DNA of 64,000 nucleotides. Origin: Streptomyces canus (GTDB lineage Bacteria > Actinomycetota > Actinomycetes > Streptomycetales > Streptomycetaceae). The translations under genes and the position numbers were made by a program. Each line of letters starts with the position of its first letter. The stretch's first letter is position 1. Of this stretch, positions 9,487 through 19,137 are shown piece after piece. Location: assembly GCF_030816965.1 (NCBI RefSeq), contig NZ_JAUSYQ010000002.1:3443001-3507000 (forward strand), given 5' to 3'. The notes beneath the pieces are model-generated. The model did no database searches, was not told the origin of the DNA, and saw nothing but the letters and a program-made list of their open reading frames with translations.

Positions 9487-10446
9487 TCAGAACCCCAGCT
9501 TCCGCAACTGCCGAGGATCCCGCTGCCAGTCCTTCGCCACCTTGACATGGAGGTCCAGGAAGACCGGTGTGCCGAGGAGGGCCTCGATCTGCTTGCGTGA
9601 CTTGATGCCGACCTCCTTCAGGCGCTTGCCCTTGGGGCCGATGATGATGCCCTTCTGGCTGGGGCGCTCGATGTAGACGAAGGCGTGGATGTCGAGGAGG
9701 GGCTTGTCGGCGGGGCGGTCCTCGCGGGGGAGCATCTCCTCGACGACCACCGCGATGGAGTGCGGGAGCTCGTCGCGGACGCCCTCCAGCGCGGCCTCGC
9801 GGATCAGTTCTGCGATCATGACCTGCTCGGGCTCGTCGGTGAGATCGCCCTCGGGGTAGAGCGCCGGGCCCTCGGGAAGCATCGGGATCAGCAGGTCCGC
9901 CAGCAGGTCGACCTGCTTGTTCGCGGTCGCCGACACCGGGACGATCTCCGCCCACTCGATGCCCAGCTCCTTGCCGAGCTGGTCGACGGCGATCAGCTGC
10001 TCGGCCAGGGTCTTGGAGTCGACCAGGTCCGTCTTCGTGATGATCGCGACCTTCGGGGACTTCTTGATCCCCGCCAGTTCCTTCGCGATGAAACGGTCCC
10101 CGGGCCCGAGCTTCTCGTTCGCCGGCAGACAGAAGCCGATCACGTCGACCTCGGCCCAGGTCGTCCGCACCACGTCGTTGAGCCGCTCCCCCAGCAGCGT
10201 GCGCGGCTTGTGCAGTCCGGGGGTGTCGACCAGGATCAGCTGGGCCTCGGGCCGGTGCACGATCCCGCGTACCGTGTGCCGCGTGGTCTGCGGCTGGTTC
10301 GCGGTGATCGCCACCTTCTGGCCGACCAGAGCGTTCGTAAGGGTGGACTTGCCCGCGTTGGGGCGGCCCACGAAGCAGGCGAAGCCGGCGCGGTGGGGTG
10401 CCTCCGAAGATGCCGGCGGCTCGGATGACTGACTGCGAACGCTCAT
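9487..10446 (-). CDS. era: GTPase Era
   Basis: 319 aa. Essential GTPase that binds the 3' end of 16S rRNA during 30S assembly. G1 is GRPNAGKST, G2 lies around QTTRHTVRG, G3 is VDTPG, G4 is TKTD and G5 is SATAN. The C-terminal KH domain shows the IIIGPKGKRLKEVG loop. The ATG at 10446 is preferred over the in-frame ATG at 10455 because the GGGG that precedes it is correctly spaced. The last 71 bp are duplicated downstream (9317-9387). amtB is divergent, sharing the intergenic region with GlnR-type boxes. Confidence 0.97.
   Translation of the reverse strand: MSVRSQSSEPPASSEAPHRAGFACFVGRPNAGKSTLTNALVGQKVAITANQPQTTRHTVRGIVHRPEAQLILVDTPGLHKPRTLLGERLNDVVRTTWAEVDVIGFCLPANEKLGPGDRFIAKELAGIKKSPKVAIITKTDLVDSKTLAEQLIAVDQLGKELGIEWAEIVPVSATANKQVDLLADLLIPMLPEGPALYPEGDLTDEPEQVMIAELIREAALEGVRDELPHSIAVVVEEMLPREDRPADKPLLDIHAFVYIERPSQKGIIIGPKGKRLKEVGIKSRKQIEALLGTPVFLDLHVKVAKDWQRDPRQLRKLGF
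9489..9559 (-). repeat. Direct repeat, second copy (within era)
   Basis: This is the 71-bp partner of 9317-9387, identical at every base. The two copies are 172 bp apart start to start. Confidence 0.95.
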
Positions 10447-10508
10447 GCGCCCCATTCTCCCTGATCCACAGAGCCCCGCCGCACAGGCGCCCGCACACCG
10501 GCCCGACC

Positions 10509-10573
10509 GTGAGCTTCCGGAAACCCCAGCGCAATGAAACACGTCGGAAACACCCCCGTGCGCAACCGGAAAC
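10509..10573 (+). promoter_or_regulatory. GlnR-type binding boxes upstream of amtB
   Basis: Four GAAAC half-sites are present. Two have an a-site at the canonical 6-nt spacing: GTGAG-CTTCCG-GAAAC (10509-10524) and GTGCG-CAACCG-GAAAC (10558-10573). Between them two GAAAC boxes (10536-10540 and 10547-10551) are also 6 nt apart. This follows the known gTnAC-n6-GAAAC consensus of GlnR, the nitrogen regulator of Streptomyces. The boxes end 46 nt before amtB, so nitrogen-limited activation is expected. Confidence 0.7.
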
Positions 10574-10619
10574 GCACGCCGGTGACCCTCTGACGAGCCC
10601 CCACCTCGTTGGAGACCCC

Positions 10620-12277
<1,658 letters not shown>

Positions 12278-12287
12278 GGGAGGCGCC

Positions 12288-12659
12288 GTGAGCGGGTGGT
12301 ACGTGCTCGTCGAGAAGAACGAGGGGTGGAGCGACAGCAACGGGCTCCTCAAGGACAAGGTTCATGTGGAGGGCGGCAGGGAGCAGGCTCTCGCGCGCGC
12401 CGAGGAGCTGAGCCTCTCCTACCCGAAGGGTCTCTGGCGCGCCGAGGAGTACGGCCACCTCGTGTTCCGGACCTCCGAGACGAGCAGGCTGCTGGAGCTC
12501 ACCAGGGAGTCGTGGCCCTCGGACCGGGACGAGCCCTACACCCGCACCGAGTACGCCCGCCTGACCGTCGCCGAGCTCGTCACCTCGAAGGATCCCCCTC
12601 CCGCGCAACCCCCCGCGTCGAAGAGGGGCGTCCTGCGCCGCGCCCTGGGCCGTGACTAG
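12288..12659 (+). CDS. Hypothetical protein in amtB-PII operon
   Basis: 123 aa from a GTG preceded by GGGAGGC, 10 nt after the PII stop. The protein starts VSGWYVLVEKNEGW and contains alternating strands and an Ala-rich helix (REQALARAEELSLSY), ending with a basic Pro-rich tail (PPASKRGVLRRALGRD). No signal peptide or membrane segment is seen. I do not recognise the family. Its place directly after PII suggests co-regulation by nitrogen. The last bases overlap the convergent DUF916 gene by 4 bp. Confidence 0.7.
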   Translation: MSGWYVLVEKNEGWSDSNGLLKDKVHVEGGREQALARAEELSLSYPKGLWRAEEYGHLVFRTSETSRLLELTRESWPSDRDEPYTRTEYARLTVAELVTSKDPPPAQPPASKRGVLRRALGRD

Positions 12660-13594
12660 ACGATCCGCGGCCGCGCCCGACGTGCCCTGACGAACAGCAC
12701 GGTCCCCACGGCGGCCGCCGCCCCCAGCACCACCACGACCAGCCACGGCAACGCGAAGAAGGACGCGCTCGCCGACTCCCGCGTGTCCTTCGCGCTCGCC
12801 GTCAGCTTCACGTCGCCCCAGTCGAGTTGCGGCGGACCCTGCCACGGCTCACTGAGCCGGACCCGCTGCCCGGGCAGCAACTCCCCCGGGATCCTGGCGA
12901 GTTCGCGGGCGAGCAATGTACGCCCGAACAACCCCGTGGCCCGCAGCTCCACCTTCGGGTTCAGGGTGACGTTGCCCGTGTTGCGCAGGGTGTACGAGAT
13001 CGTCGCACCGCTGTCCCCCAACCCCGGTACCAGCGGCTGGTGATGGCTGACGCGGACGTCCTCGACGGCGATCGCCGGCACGGCCGGTCCGCCCACCCGC
13101 AGATAGATCCTCGCGGCGACGGCCCGCTGCACACCGAGCGCCACCGCGCCGTCGCCCTTGTCGATCCGCTCGTCCAGCGCCACCAACGCGCCGGGATGGT
13201 CGCCCGGTTCGGCTCCCTCGGGCACCGACAGCGTGAACGGAACGGTGACCTTGCCGTGCGCGGGGACGGTCACCCGGGACTTCGCGGGCTTCGCCCAGAC
13301 CCCCACCCCGCGCTGCTTCTCCGCGACCGTCCGCACGGCGAAACCGCCGTCGCGGGCGGTGTTGTAGGCGTCGGCGGCGTAGAGCCGGAAGGTCAGCGGC
13401 CGACCGGTCTTGTTGCTGACGACCACCTTGTCGTCGATGCTCTGCCCGGGGTCGGCGGAGAGATAGAAGTAGGGCCGCGCGGCGATCTGCGAGGCGGCGG
13501 GATACACGGACCAGCTGCCGTTGTCGGCGCCGTACGCGGGCGCGGCGGCCGTGACCAGGAACAGGCTCAGGAGAAGGACGTACAGCTTGCGCAT
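12656..13594 (-). CDS. DUF916 / WxL-interacting protein (surface protein)
   Basis: 312 aa. A signal peptide spans residues 1-22 (MRKLYVLLLSLFLVTAAAPAYGAD). The DUF916-type beta-sandwich region follows, with features such as FYLSADPGQSIDDKVVVSN and PFTLSVPEGAEPGDHPGALVA, then a second Ig-like domain (SYTLRNTGNVTLNPKVELRATG). A transmembrane helix near 275-300 (FFALPWLVVVVLGAAAAVG) is followed by a basic tail. DUF916 proteins are the WxL-interacting proteins of Gram-positives, bridging peptidoglycan and WxL surface proteins. The upstream gene encodes a WxL-like protein, so the pair probably forms a cell-surface complex. Confidence 0.85.
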   Translation of the reverse strand: MRKLYVLLLSLFLVTAAAPAYGADNGSWSVYPAASQIAARPYFYLSADPGQSIDDKVVVSNKTGRPLTFRLYAADAYNTARDGGFAVRTVAEKQRGVGVWAKPAKSRVTVPAHGKVTVPFTLSVPEGAEPGDHPGALVALDERIDKGDGAVALGVQRAVAARIYLRVGGPAVPAIAVEDVRVSHHQPLVPGLGDSGATISYTLRNTGNVTLNPKVELRATGLFGRTLLARELARIPGELLPGQRVRLSEPWQGPPQLDWGDVKLTASAKDTRESASASFFALPWLVVVVLGAAAAVGTVLFVRARRARPRIV

Positions 13595-13643
13595 GGGTGC
13601 GGACCCCCAAGAGGCGGACGGGCGGGTGCGGGCGCCCGTACGG

Positions 13644-14960
13644 TCAGCTGAGCGTGAGGGTGAGAACGCCGGAGTACGTGCCGGGAGGCGTGAACGCCGG
13701 TACGTTCAGGGAGAGTCCGGCGTCCACGGTGAACTCACCGCCGGTGAGCGTGCCGTTGGGCGTGGACGCGAGCGTCGCTCCCGAGGATCCGACCGTGCCG
13801 GCGGAACCGACCTGGCAGGTGCTCGGGCTGCCCGCCTTGGTGGCGCAGGCGGGACTCCAGCTCAGCGCACCGGCGTCGATCTTGGCGCCGGGTCCGGTGA
13901 AGTCGGTGACCTTGCCGGTGAGGGACCAGCCGGCGGGTCCGCCGCGGAAGTCCTGGACGGTCACCTTGTTCAGGTCACCGGTCGAGGCCCCGCCCTTGCC
14001 GTAGTCCACCGCCGAGAGGCTGACGGCGTCCCCGGCCTGGGACATGGACAGCGTGCCTGCCTTCACCGTGGTGGTGACCTTCTGGCTGCCGGCCGGGACG
14101 GGAGTGTCATCGATGACGACGTACGTCTTCGGCCCCGCCCCCTTGGCGTCGCTGAACACGCTGCCCTCGTACGCCACGACACCGGTCGTCGTCTTGTCGT
14201 TGACGACGAGCGAGCCGCTGAACGCGCCCGAGGGGTCTGCCGTCGCGGTGGCGGTGTCCGCGGTCTGGGCGGCTCCGGACCGCCCGGCCAGGGTGACCGT
14301 CGCGCCCGGGGTGAACTTGCTGCCGGTGACGGTGACGCTGTCACCGGGCTTCCCGGAGGCCGAACCCAGCGCGATGTCCCGCTCGTTGACGGGGTTCGTG
14401 TCCGTCGCGGTGACCGTCTCGGAGACCGGGGCGGGCGGGGTGATCACCGTGCAGGGCGTGTCCAGTTCGAGGATGTAGCTGGTGTGGATGTTGTAATCGC
14501 CGGGCGAGAGGGTGATTGCGCCGGGTGAGGTGACCTTGAAGGTGCCGGTCATCGAGAACGACGGGAAGGCGCCGTTGCCCGGCACCGGGTCGTTCTTCTT
14601 CGGTCCGGCGACCGTCACGGCACCGGTCTGGGCCCCGCCGAGGGTGACCTTGCCGGTCGGCGTCATGATGTCGGCCGGCAGCGCGATGGCCGTGGGGTTG
14701 CTGGCGGCCGGCTTGACCACCGTGTAGGTCACGGTGACGGTGTCGCCCACCTTGGGGCTGGTGTTGTCCACGGCGATGGCGGCCGTCGTGGTGCCGTCGA
14801 TCGGCGGAATGCCCGCGACCGCGGGCGGGATGCAGTGCGTGGCGAAGTCCACGTTCGTGGCGGCACCGGCCGGACAGGCCAGTGTGCCGCCCGCGGTGAC
14901 CGCGAGCGCGGTCGCCCCGAGAAAGGACGCCAGACGGCGTCTTCGAGTCGTCGAACCCAT
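13644..14960 (-). CDS. WxL-domain secreted surface protein
   Basis: 438 aa from ATG 14960. The N-terminal signal peptide has a basic stretch (TTRRRRLASFLG), a hydrophobic core and an Ala-rich cleavage region ending AGAAT. The middle holds two beta-sandwich segments, one of which (SGKPGDSVTVTGSKFTPG) resembles an IPT/Ig repeat. The C-terminal ~150 residues look like a WxL domain: a KVTVQDFRGG strand, then GWSLTGKVTDF with W345-x-L347, and a final TYSGVLTLTLS strand. The second WxL-type motif is weak (LTLTLS lacks the Trp). There is no LPXTG or membrane anchor. It sits directly before the DUF916 gene, as in Firmicutes WxL loci. Confidence 0.78.
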   Translation of the reverse strand: MGSTTRRRRLASFLGATALAVTAGGTLACPAGAATNVDFATHCIPPAVAGIPPIDGTTTAAIAVDNTSPKVGDTVTVTYTVVKPAASNPTAIALPADIMTPTGKVTLGGAQTGAVTVAGPKKNDPVPGNGAFPSFSMTGTFKVTSPGAITLSPGDYNIHTSYILELDTPCTVITPPAPVSETVTATDTNPVNERDIALGSASGKPGDSVTVTGSKFTPGATVTLAGRSGAAQTADTATATADPSGAFSGSLVVNDKTTTGVVAYEGSVFSDAKGAGPKTYVVIDDTPVPAGSQKVTTTVKAGTLSMSQAGDAVSLSAVDYGKGGASTGDLNKVTVQDFRGGPAGWSLTGKVTDFTGPGAKIDAGALSWSPACATKAGSPSTCQVGSAGTVGSSGATLASTPNGTLTGGEFTVDAGLSLNVPAFTPPGTYSGVLTLTLS

Positions 14961-15041
14961 GGATGTGCCCCCTCCGGAAGCTCCTGAAGTCCTGTGCCGA
15001 CAGGGGGCATTGATGTGTGGATCGCGTGAGAAGTCAATGGA

Positions 15042-15083
15042 GTTGCCGCAGAAACCTGATGGCCTGTCAGTTTCTGCGGCAAC
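15042..15083 (-). terminator. 14-bp perfect hairpin between secreted-protein genes
   Basis: GTTGCCGCAGAAAC (15042-15055) and GTTTCTGCGGCAAC (15070-15083) are perfect arms around a 14-nt loop, starting 20 nt after the stop of the small secreted protein gene. It likely terminates or attenuates that transcript before the WxL gene. There is no T-run. Confidence 0.75.
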
Positions 15084-15103
15084 CACGGGACTTGCCGGGA
15101 GGA

Positions 15104-15577
15104 TCAGTCGAACACGAAGGGTCCTGGCGACTGCGGGCCGGTCGCCGTGCAGGTGACGGTGATCCCGAAGACGACGATCTGGAGTGAACCGCCGTACGAC
15201 TCCAGGCTGTCGCCGGACGCCACGGTGCCGTTGAGCGGGCCGACGGTGACCGGATCGCCGGCCGCGATGGCGGGGTTCTCCGTGCCGGTGAAGGTGGTGG
15301 TGCCGCCGTTCGCGTTCACGAAGGTGAGGGTCGAGGCGATCGAGTCCTCGTCGAGCGCGAGCGGTGCGTTGATCGCCGAGGTGACGGTGACGGTGGCGGC
15401 GGTGCCGTCCTGGGTGGCGGTGAGGGTGGCCTCGCCGCTGCCGTAGAGGCCACAGTCCGCGTCGATGGTCGCGGTGTCCGGGGTGACGGCCAGGGCGGTG
15501 GGTGCGAACGCGAGTCCGAGGGCCGCGAGCGTGCCGACGGCCAGTGCCGCACCAGTGCCTGTGCGCTTGCCTTTCAT
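15104..15577 (-). CDS. Small secreted beta-rich protein
   Basis: 157 aa from ATG 15577. A clear signal peptide (MKGKRTGTGAALAVGTLAAL, then APTALA) is followed by a Thr-, Val- and Gly-rich body with strand-forming repeats (EATLTATQDGTAATVTVTSA, TTTFTGTENPAIAAGDPVTV) and two Cys (CGLYG and VTCTATG) that could form a disulfide. I do not recognise a named domain. It is first in a same-strand set with the WxL and DUF916 genes, so it may be a third surface component. A strong hairpin separates it from the WxL gene. Confidence 0.75.
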   Translation of the reverse strand: MKGKRTGTGAALAVGTLAALGLAFAPTALAVTPDTATIDADCGLYGSGEATLTATQDGTAATVTVTSAINAPLALDEDSIASTLTFVNANGGTTTFTGTENPAIAAGDPVTVGPLNGTVASGDSLESYGGSLQIVVFGITVTCTATGPQSPGPFVFD

Positions 15578-15748
15578 GGAATCCGGTTCCCTTCCCGTGG
15601 TGGGGACTGCCATGTGGGGATGGACGGGGGGTGCGTCCCGACGGACGGCCGGGCTTCACGGGCGTGGTGCGGGACGCCGCGCGAGCTGAATCTGACGGTC
15701 CGTCGGAATCTCCGGTTCCATTGATGCGCGTGGGACGGGGAACGGCAA

Positions 15749-15762
15749 GCCGGAATTCCGGC
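15749..15762. promoter_or_regulatory. GCCGGAATTCCGGC palindrome upstream of secreted-protein genes
   Basis: This is a 14-bp perfect palindrome in the 203-bp gap between the small secreted gene and the deaminase-like gene. It could be an operator for the surface operon; the role is speculative. Confidence 0.25.
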
Positions 15763-15780
15763 CAAGTGTTACCGGGGGTA

Positions 15781-16134
15781 TCAGCCTGCGGTCACGGTGC
15801 TCCGCACGGTGCCGTCGACCCCTGCCACCAGCACCGGAGTCTGTGGCCCGCCCAGGTCCCGGACGGCGGCCCGGTCCTCGTCGGAGGCCGATTCGGCGTC
15901 CGTCACCACGGCCGCCGCCTCCAGGGACTTCGCCCCCGACGCCACGGCCATCGCCACCGCCGTCTGCAAAGCACTCAACCGCAACGAGGGAAGAGCCACC
16001 GTCCCCGCGACATACGTCCGCCCGGTGTCGTCCCGTACGGCCGCCCCCTCGGGCACCCCGTTACGAGCCCGCGCCGAACGAGCCAGGGTGACGATCTTGC
16101 GGTCCTCGGGGTCAAGCGCGCTGTTGTCGGTCAT
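15781..16134 (-). CDS. Cytidine deaminase-like protein lacking catalytic residues
   Basis: 117 aa from ATG 16134. Length and pattern (ALDPEDRKIVTLARSARARN, then VALPSLRLSALQTAVAMAVA) match the small cytidine-deaminase-like proteins annotated near era in Streptomyces. However, the zinc-binding Cys/His and the catalytic Glu (CAE and PCxxC motifs) are absent: the helix that should carry C-A-E reads LSALQTAVA, and no Cys occurs in the protein. It is unlikely to deaminate cytidine and may have a structural or nucleotide-binding role. A repeat tract of about 600 bp lies upstream. Confidence 0.75.
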   Translation of the reverse strand: MTDNSALDPEDRKIVTLARSARARNGVPEGAAVRDDTGRTYVAGTVALPSLRLSALQTAVAMAVASGAKSLEAAAVVTDAESASDEDRAAVRDLGGPQTPVLVAGVDGTVRSTVTAG

Positions 16135-16193
16135 GACAGGAGCATACGAAGCGCTCCCACCCGAACCAGGCCACGGGGTACGCCCCACCATCC

Positions 16194-16304
16194 CCGGGTC
16201 ACCGCCAGCCACGGACTACACCCACCAACCCCGGGTCACCGCCAGCCACGGACTACACCCACCAACCCCAGATCACCACCAGCCACGGACTACACCCACC
16301 AAAC
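16194..16304. repeat. Three tandem 37-bp repeats
   Basis: The unit contains ACCGCCAGCCACGGACTACA and repeats at 16201, 16238 and 16275 with a 37-bp period. The first two units are identical and the third has several changes. There are no unique spacers, so this is a minisatellite and not a CRISPR array. Confidence 0.85.
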
Positions 16305-16741
16305 ACCGGGTGCCCGGCTGCCACGGCTTCTCCCTACGGCCAGGTCACCGCCTGCCAGCCACGGGTCCGCCACCCACGGCCGGATCACCCCACCTGCCCA
16401 GCGTTCACCACCCACGGCCGGAGCACCCCTTGCCGGCCACGGTCCGCCACCCACGACCGGATCACCCCACTGCCCAGCGTCCGCCACCCACGACCGGGAA
16501 CGCCACCCGTCACCGGACACCTCACTCCACCAGGGAGTACATCGCCCGCCACGGAGGCCAACCGGCCGCCAAGAGCACTCCCCATCACCGGTCCGCCACT
16601 CACCACGAAACACACCAGAACCGGCCCCTGAAGCACCGCCACGCGGAACATCGCCCGCACGGAGACGCACCGGCCACCAGAAGCACTCCCCCATCACGGG
16701 TCCGCCACCCACCCCGCAGACGCCCGTCGTCGCCGGACGCG
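16305..16741. repeat. Degenerate repeat tract, no gene
   Basis: This C-rich stretch is made of imperfect repeats of words such as GTCCGCCACCCACGGCCGGATC. Larger blocks begin CATCGCCCG at 16540 and 16649 and recur at 16760 inside the 3' end of the next gene (spacing about 110 bp). Preceding each block is a degenerate copy of the regulator's final codons (compare CCACGGGGTACATCGCCCC at 16750-16768). No coding potential with normal third-position bias was found. Confidence 0.7.
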
Positions 16742-17611
16742 TCACCCCGCCACGGGGTACATCGCCCCCCGTCGTCCCTCCGGTGAGGCCAGCCACTCCA
16801 GCTTGGCCGCGGTGTGTGCCTCGTCCAGGGGGGTGTGCAGCACGACCGTCAGATCGGGTCGGGCCGGCACCCGCATCGCCGTGGACTCCACGCACAGCAG
16901 CCCCACCAGCGGATGGTCGAGCTCCTTGCGGATCACTCCGGCGTCCTCGATGTCCCGCCGCTCCCACAGCTCGGTGAACTCGGCGCTCACCGACCGCACC
17001 CGGGCCAGCACGTCCTGGAACCCCTCGTCGTCCGGCCGCGCCGAGGCTGCCGCCCGGAACTGGGCGACGACCGTGCGCGCGTTCTGTTCCCAGCTGTGCG
17101 ATCGCGACCGGTACAGCGGATCGGTGAAGAAGTCGACGAGACAGTTCTGGGTGTTCTCCGGCCGCATACCGAGCACCCAGCCCGCGGCCTCGTTGTACAG
17201 CACGCAGTTGTAGTACGCGTCCATGATGTGCGCCGGATACGGCATCCACGCGTCGATCAGCCGCCGCAGCCCCTCACAGCCGTGGTTCGCGGCCGGTTCG
17301 GGCGCGGGCGGGTTCAGCCCGGCGAGGACGTACAGATGCCGCCGCTCGGCGTTGCTCAACCGCAGCACCCGACCGACGGAATCGAGGACCTGCGGGGACA
17401 CGGAGATGTCCCGCCCCTGCTCCAGCCACTGGTACCAGGAGGCACCCACGCCGGCGAGCACCGCGACCTCCTCGCGCCGCAGCCCGGGCGTGCGCCGCCG
17501 CGCCCCGCCGTCCGGCAGCCCGGCGTCGGCGGGTGAGACCCGGGCCCGCCGGCTCATCAGGAACTCGCGCAGCTCACGATGCCGCTCACTCTTGGGTACG
17601 ACCTCGGGCAC
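16742..17611 (-). CDS. XRE-family HTH regulator with MmyB-like domain
   Basis: 289 aa from the GTG at 17611, which has GAGGGGG 8 nt upstream. The N-terminal HTH contains RRRTPGLRREEVAVLAGVGA, and the MmyB-like ligand domain follows (NCVLYNEAAGWVLGM, LDHPLVGLLCVESTAM). It is a paralogue in type of the regulator at 8464-9318. The DHA2 exporter at 17704 is divergent across 92 bp containing a perfect palindrome, so the regulator probably controls that exporter. Degenerate copies of its 3' end populate the tract downstream. Confidence 0.9.
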   Translation of the reverse strand: MPEVVPKSERHRELREFLMSRRARVSPADAGLPDGGARRRTPGLRREEVAVLAGVGASWYQWLEQGRDISVSPQVLDSVGRVLRLSNAERRHLYVLAGLNPPAPEPAANHGCEGLRRLIDAWMPYPAHIMDAYYNCVLYNEAAGWVLGMRPENTQNCLVDFFTDPLYRSRSHSWEQNARTVVAQFRAAASARPDDEGFQDVLARVRSVSAEFTELWERRDIEDAGVIRKELDHPLVGLLCVESTAMRVPARPDLTVVLHTPLDEAHTAAKLEWLASPEGRRGAMYPVAG

Positions 17612-17635
17612 GAACGCATCCCCCTCGCTGTTGCC

Positions 17636-17652
17636 TGGTGGTGCCACCACCA
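17636..17652. promoter_or_regulatory. Palindromic operator candidate between regulator and exporter
   Basis: TGGTGGTG-C-CACCACCA is a perfect 8-bp inverted repeat in the centre of the 92-bp divergent intergenic region. This is a natural place for the XRE regulator to bind and control both genes. Confidence 0.55.
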
Positions 17653-17703
17653 GCACAACTTGCCGCTCCCCACGGCTATTCCGACGCGCGCAGGCTCTTG
17701 CCC

Positions 17704-19137
17704 ATGGCGATCGACACCACAAACCCCGTCCCCGGCACGCTCGACACCCCCCGGCTGTCGACGCGCGACAAGCTCGTCCTGTTCGTCCTGTGCGCCGCCC
17801 AGTTCATGGTCGCGCTGGACTTCTCCGTCCTGAACGTGGCCCTGCCCGTCCTCGGCGCGGACCTCGGCATGAGCCCCTCCGCCCTGCAGTGGGCGGTCAC
17901 CGCGTTCGCGCTGCCGTCCGGCGGCTTCCTGCTCCTGTTCGGCCGGATCGGCGACCTGTACGGCCGTAGGAAACTCTTCCTCGCGGGCCTCGCCCTGTTC
18001 GGCGCCGCCTCCCTGCTGGCGACCTTCGCCTGGGACCCGGCGTCCTTCCTCGCCGGACGCGCCCTGCAGGGCCTCGGCGCGGCGGCGATCGTGCCGACCG
18101 GCATGTCCCTGCTGACCACGACCTTCCCCGAGGGCCCCGCCCGCGACCGGGCCCTGGGCATCTCCGGCACCCTGCTCTCGCTCGGCTTCACCGTCGGCAT
18201 GGTGGCCGGCGGCACCCTCACCGATGCCTTCGGCTGGCGCTCCACGATGGGCCTGCTCTCCCTGTTCGCCCTGATCGTGCTCCCGCTGGCCCCCGGCCTG
18301 CTCCCCGAGTCCCGCACCGCGGACCGCCCCCGCCTGGACGTACCCGGCGCGATCACGGTCACCGGCGGCCTGCTGTCCCTGATCTACGCCCTCTCGACGG
18401 CCGCCGACCACGGCTTCGCCCGCACCGACGTCCTCATCACCCTGGTCATGGGCGTCCTGCTCCTCGCCGCCTTCGTGACGATCGAGTCCCGTACCGAAGC
18501 ACCCCTGGTGTCGCTCCCCATGCTGCGCCGCCGCACGGTGGCGTGGGGCAACATCGGCGGTCTGGTCACCTTCTCGATGATGTCGACCGTCGTCTTCGTG
18601 CTGACCCTCTACCTCCAGGAGGTCCTGCGCCTGTCGGCCTTCGAGACCGGCCTGGTCTTCGGCGTCCAGGGCGTCCTGTCGGCGGTCGCCGGCAGCTACG
18701 CCGCCAGGGTCATCGGCCGCTTCGGCCCGCGCCGCACGCTGGTCGGCTCGCTCGTCGGCCAGGGCACCCTGATCGCCGCCCTGCTGGGCCTGGGCACCGG
18801 GAGCTGGTCCGTCTGGCTCGCCACGGCCGCCGTCTCCCTGGCCAGCATGTGCCACCTCGGCGCGATCATCTCGTACGGCATCACCGTGACCTCCGGTGTC
18901 CCGGACGAGGAGCAGGGCCTGGCCACCGGCCTGGTCACCTCCACCCAGCAGGTCGGCATCACCGTGGGCATCCCGCTGCTGGGCGTCCTCGCCACCACCT
19001 CGGACGACCTGCTCTCCGGCGTCCACACAGTCCTCGCCCTGGACACGGTGATCGTCCTGGCGGCGGCGGTCCTGGTCGCGACGGGACTGCGGGTGCGCTC
19101 AGGGGCGGTCGAGGCGGAGCCGGTCGGCGCGCGGTAG
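17704..19137 (+). CDS. MFS exporter, DHA2 (14-TMS) drug:proton antiporter type
   Basis: 477 aa from the ATG of MAIDTT. About 14 hydrophobic segments are visible. Motif A is present as GRIGDLYGRRKLFLAG and motif C-like Gly-rich segments follow (LSLGFTVGMVAGGTLTDAFG), with FSVLNVALPVL in helix 1 as in EmrB/QacA-like exporters. It likely exports an antibiotic or dye. It is divergent from an XRE regulator with a palindrome between. Its 3' end overlaps the convergent MmcQ/YjbR gene by 39 bp. Confidence 0.93.
   Translation: MAIDTTNPVPGTLDTPRLSTRDKLVLFVLCAAQFMVALDFSVLNVALPVLGADLGMSPSALQWAVTAFALPSGGFLLLFGRIGDLYGRRKLFLAGLALFGAASLLATFAWDPASFLAGRALQGLGAAAIVPTGMSLLTTTFPEGPARDRALGISGTLLSLGFTVGMVAGGTLTDAFGWRSTMGLLSLFALIVLPLAPGLLPESRTADRPRLDVPGAITVTGGLLSLIYALSTAADHGFARTDVLITLVMGVLLLAAFVTIESRTEAPLVSLPMLRRRTVAWGNIGGLVTFSMMSTVVFVLTLYLQEVLRLSAFETGLVFGVQGVLSAVAGSYAARVIGRFGPRRTLVGSLVGQGTLIAALLGLGTGSWSVWLATAAVSLASMCHLGAIISYGITVTSGVPDEEQGLATGLVTSTQQVGITVGIPLLGVLATTSDDLLSGVHTVLALDTVIVLAAAVLVATGLRVRSGAVEAEPVGAR

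Noticed and set aside
16194..16304. Possible CRISPR array
   Set aside because: The 37-bp units are directly adjacent with no unique spacers and no cas genes are near.
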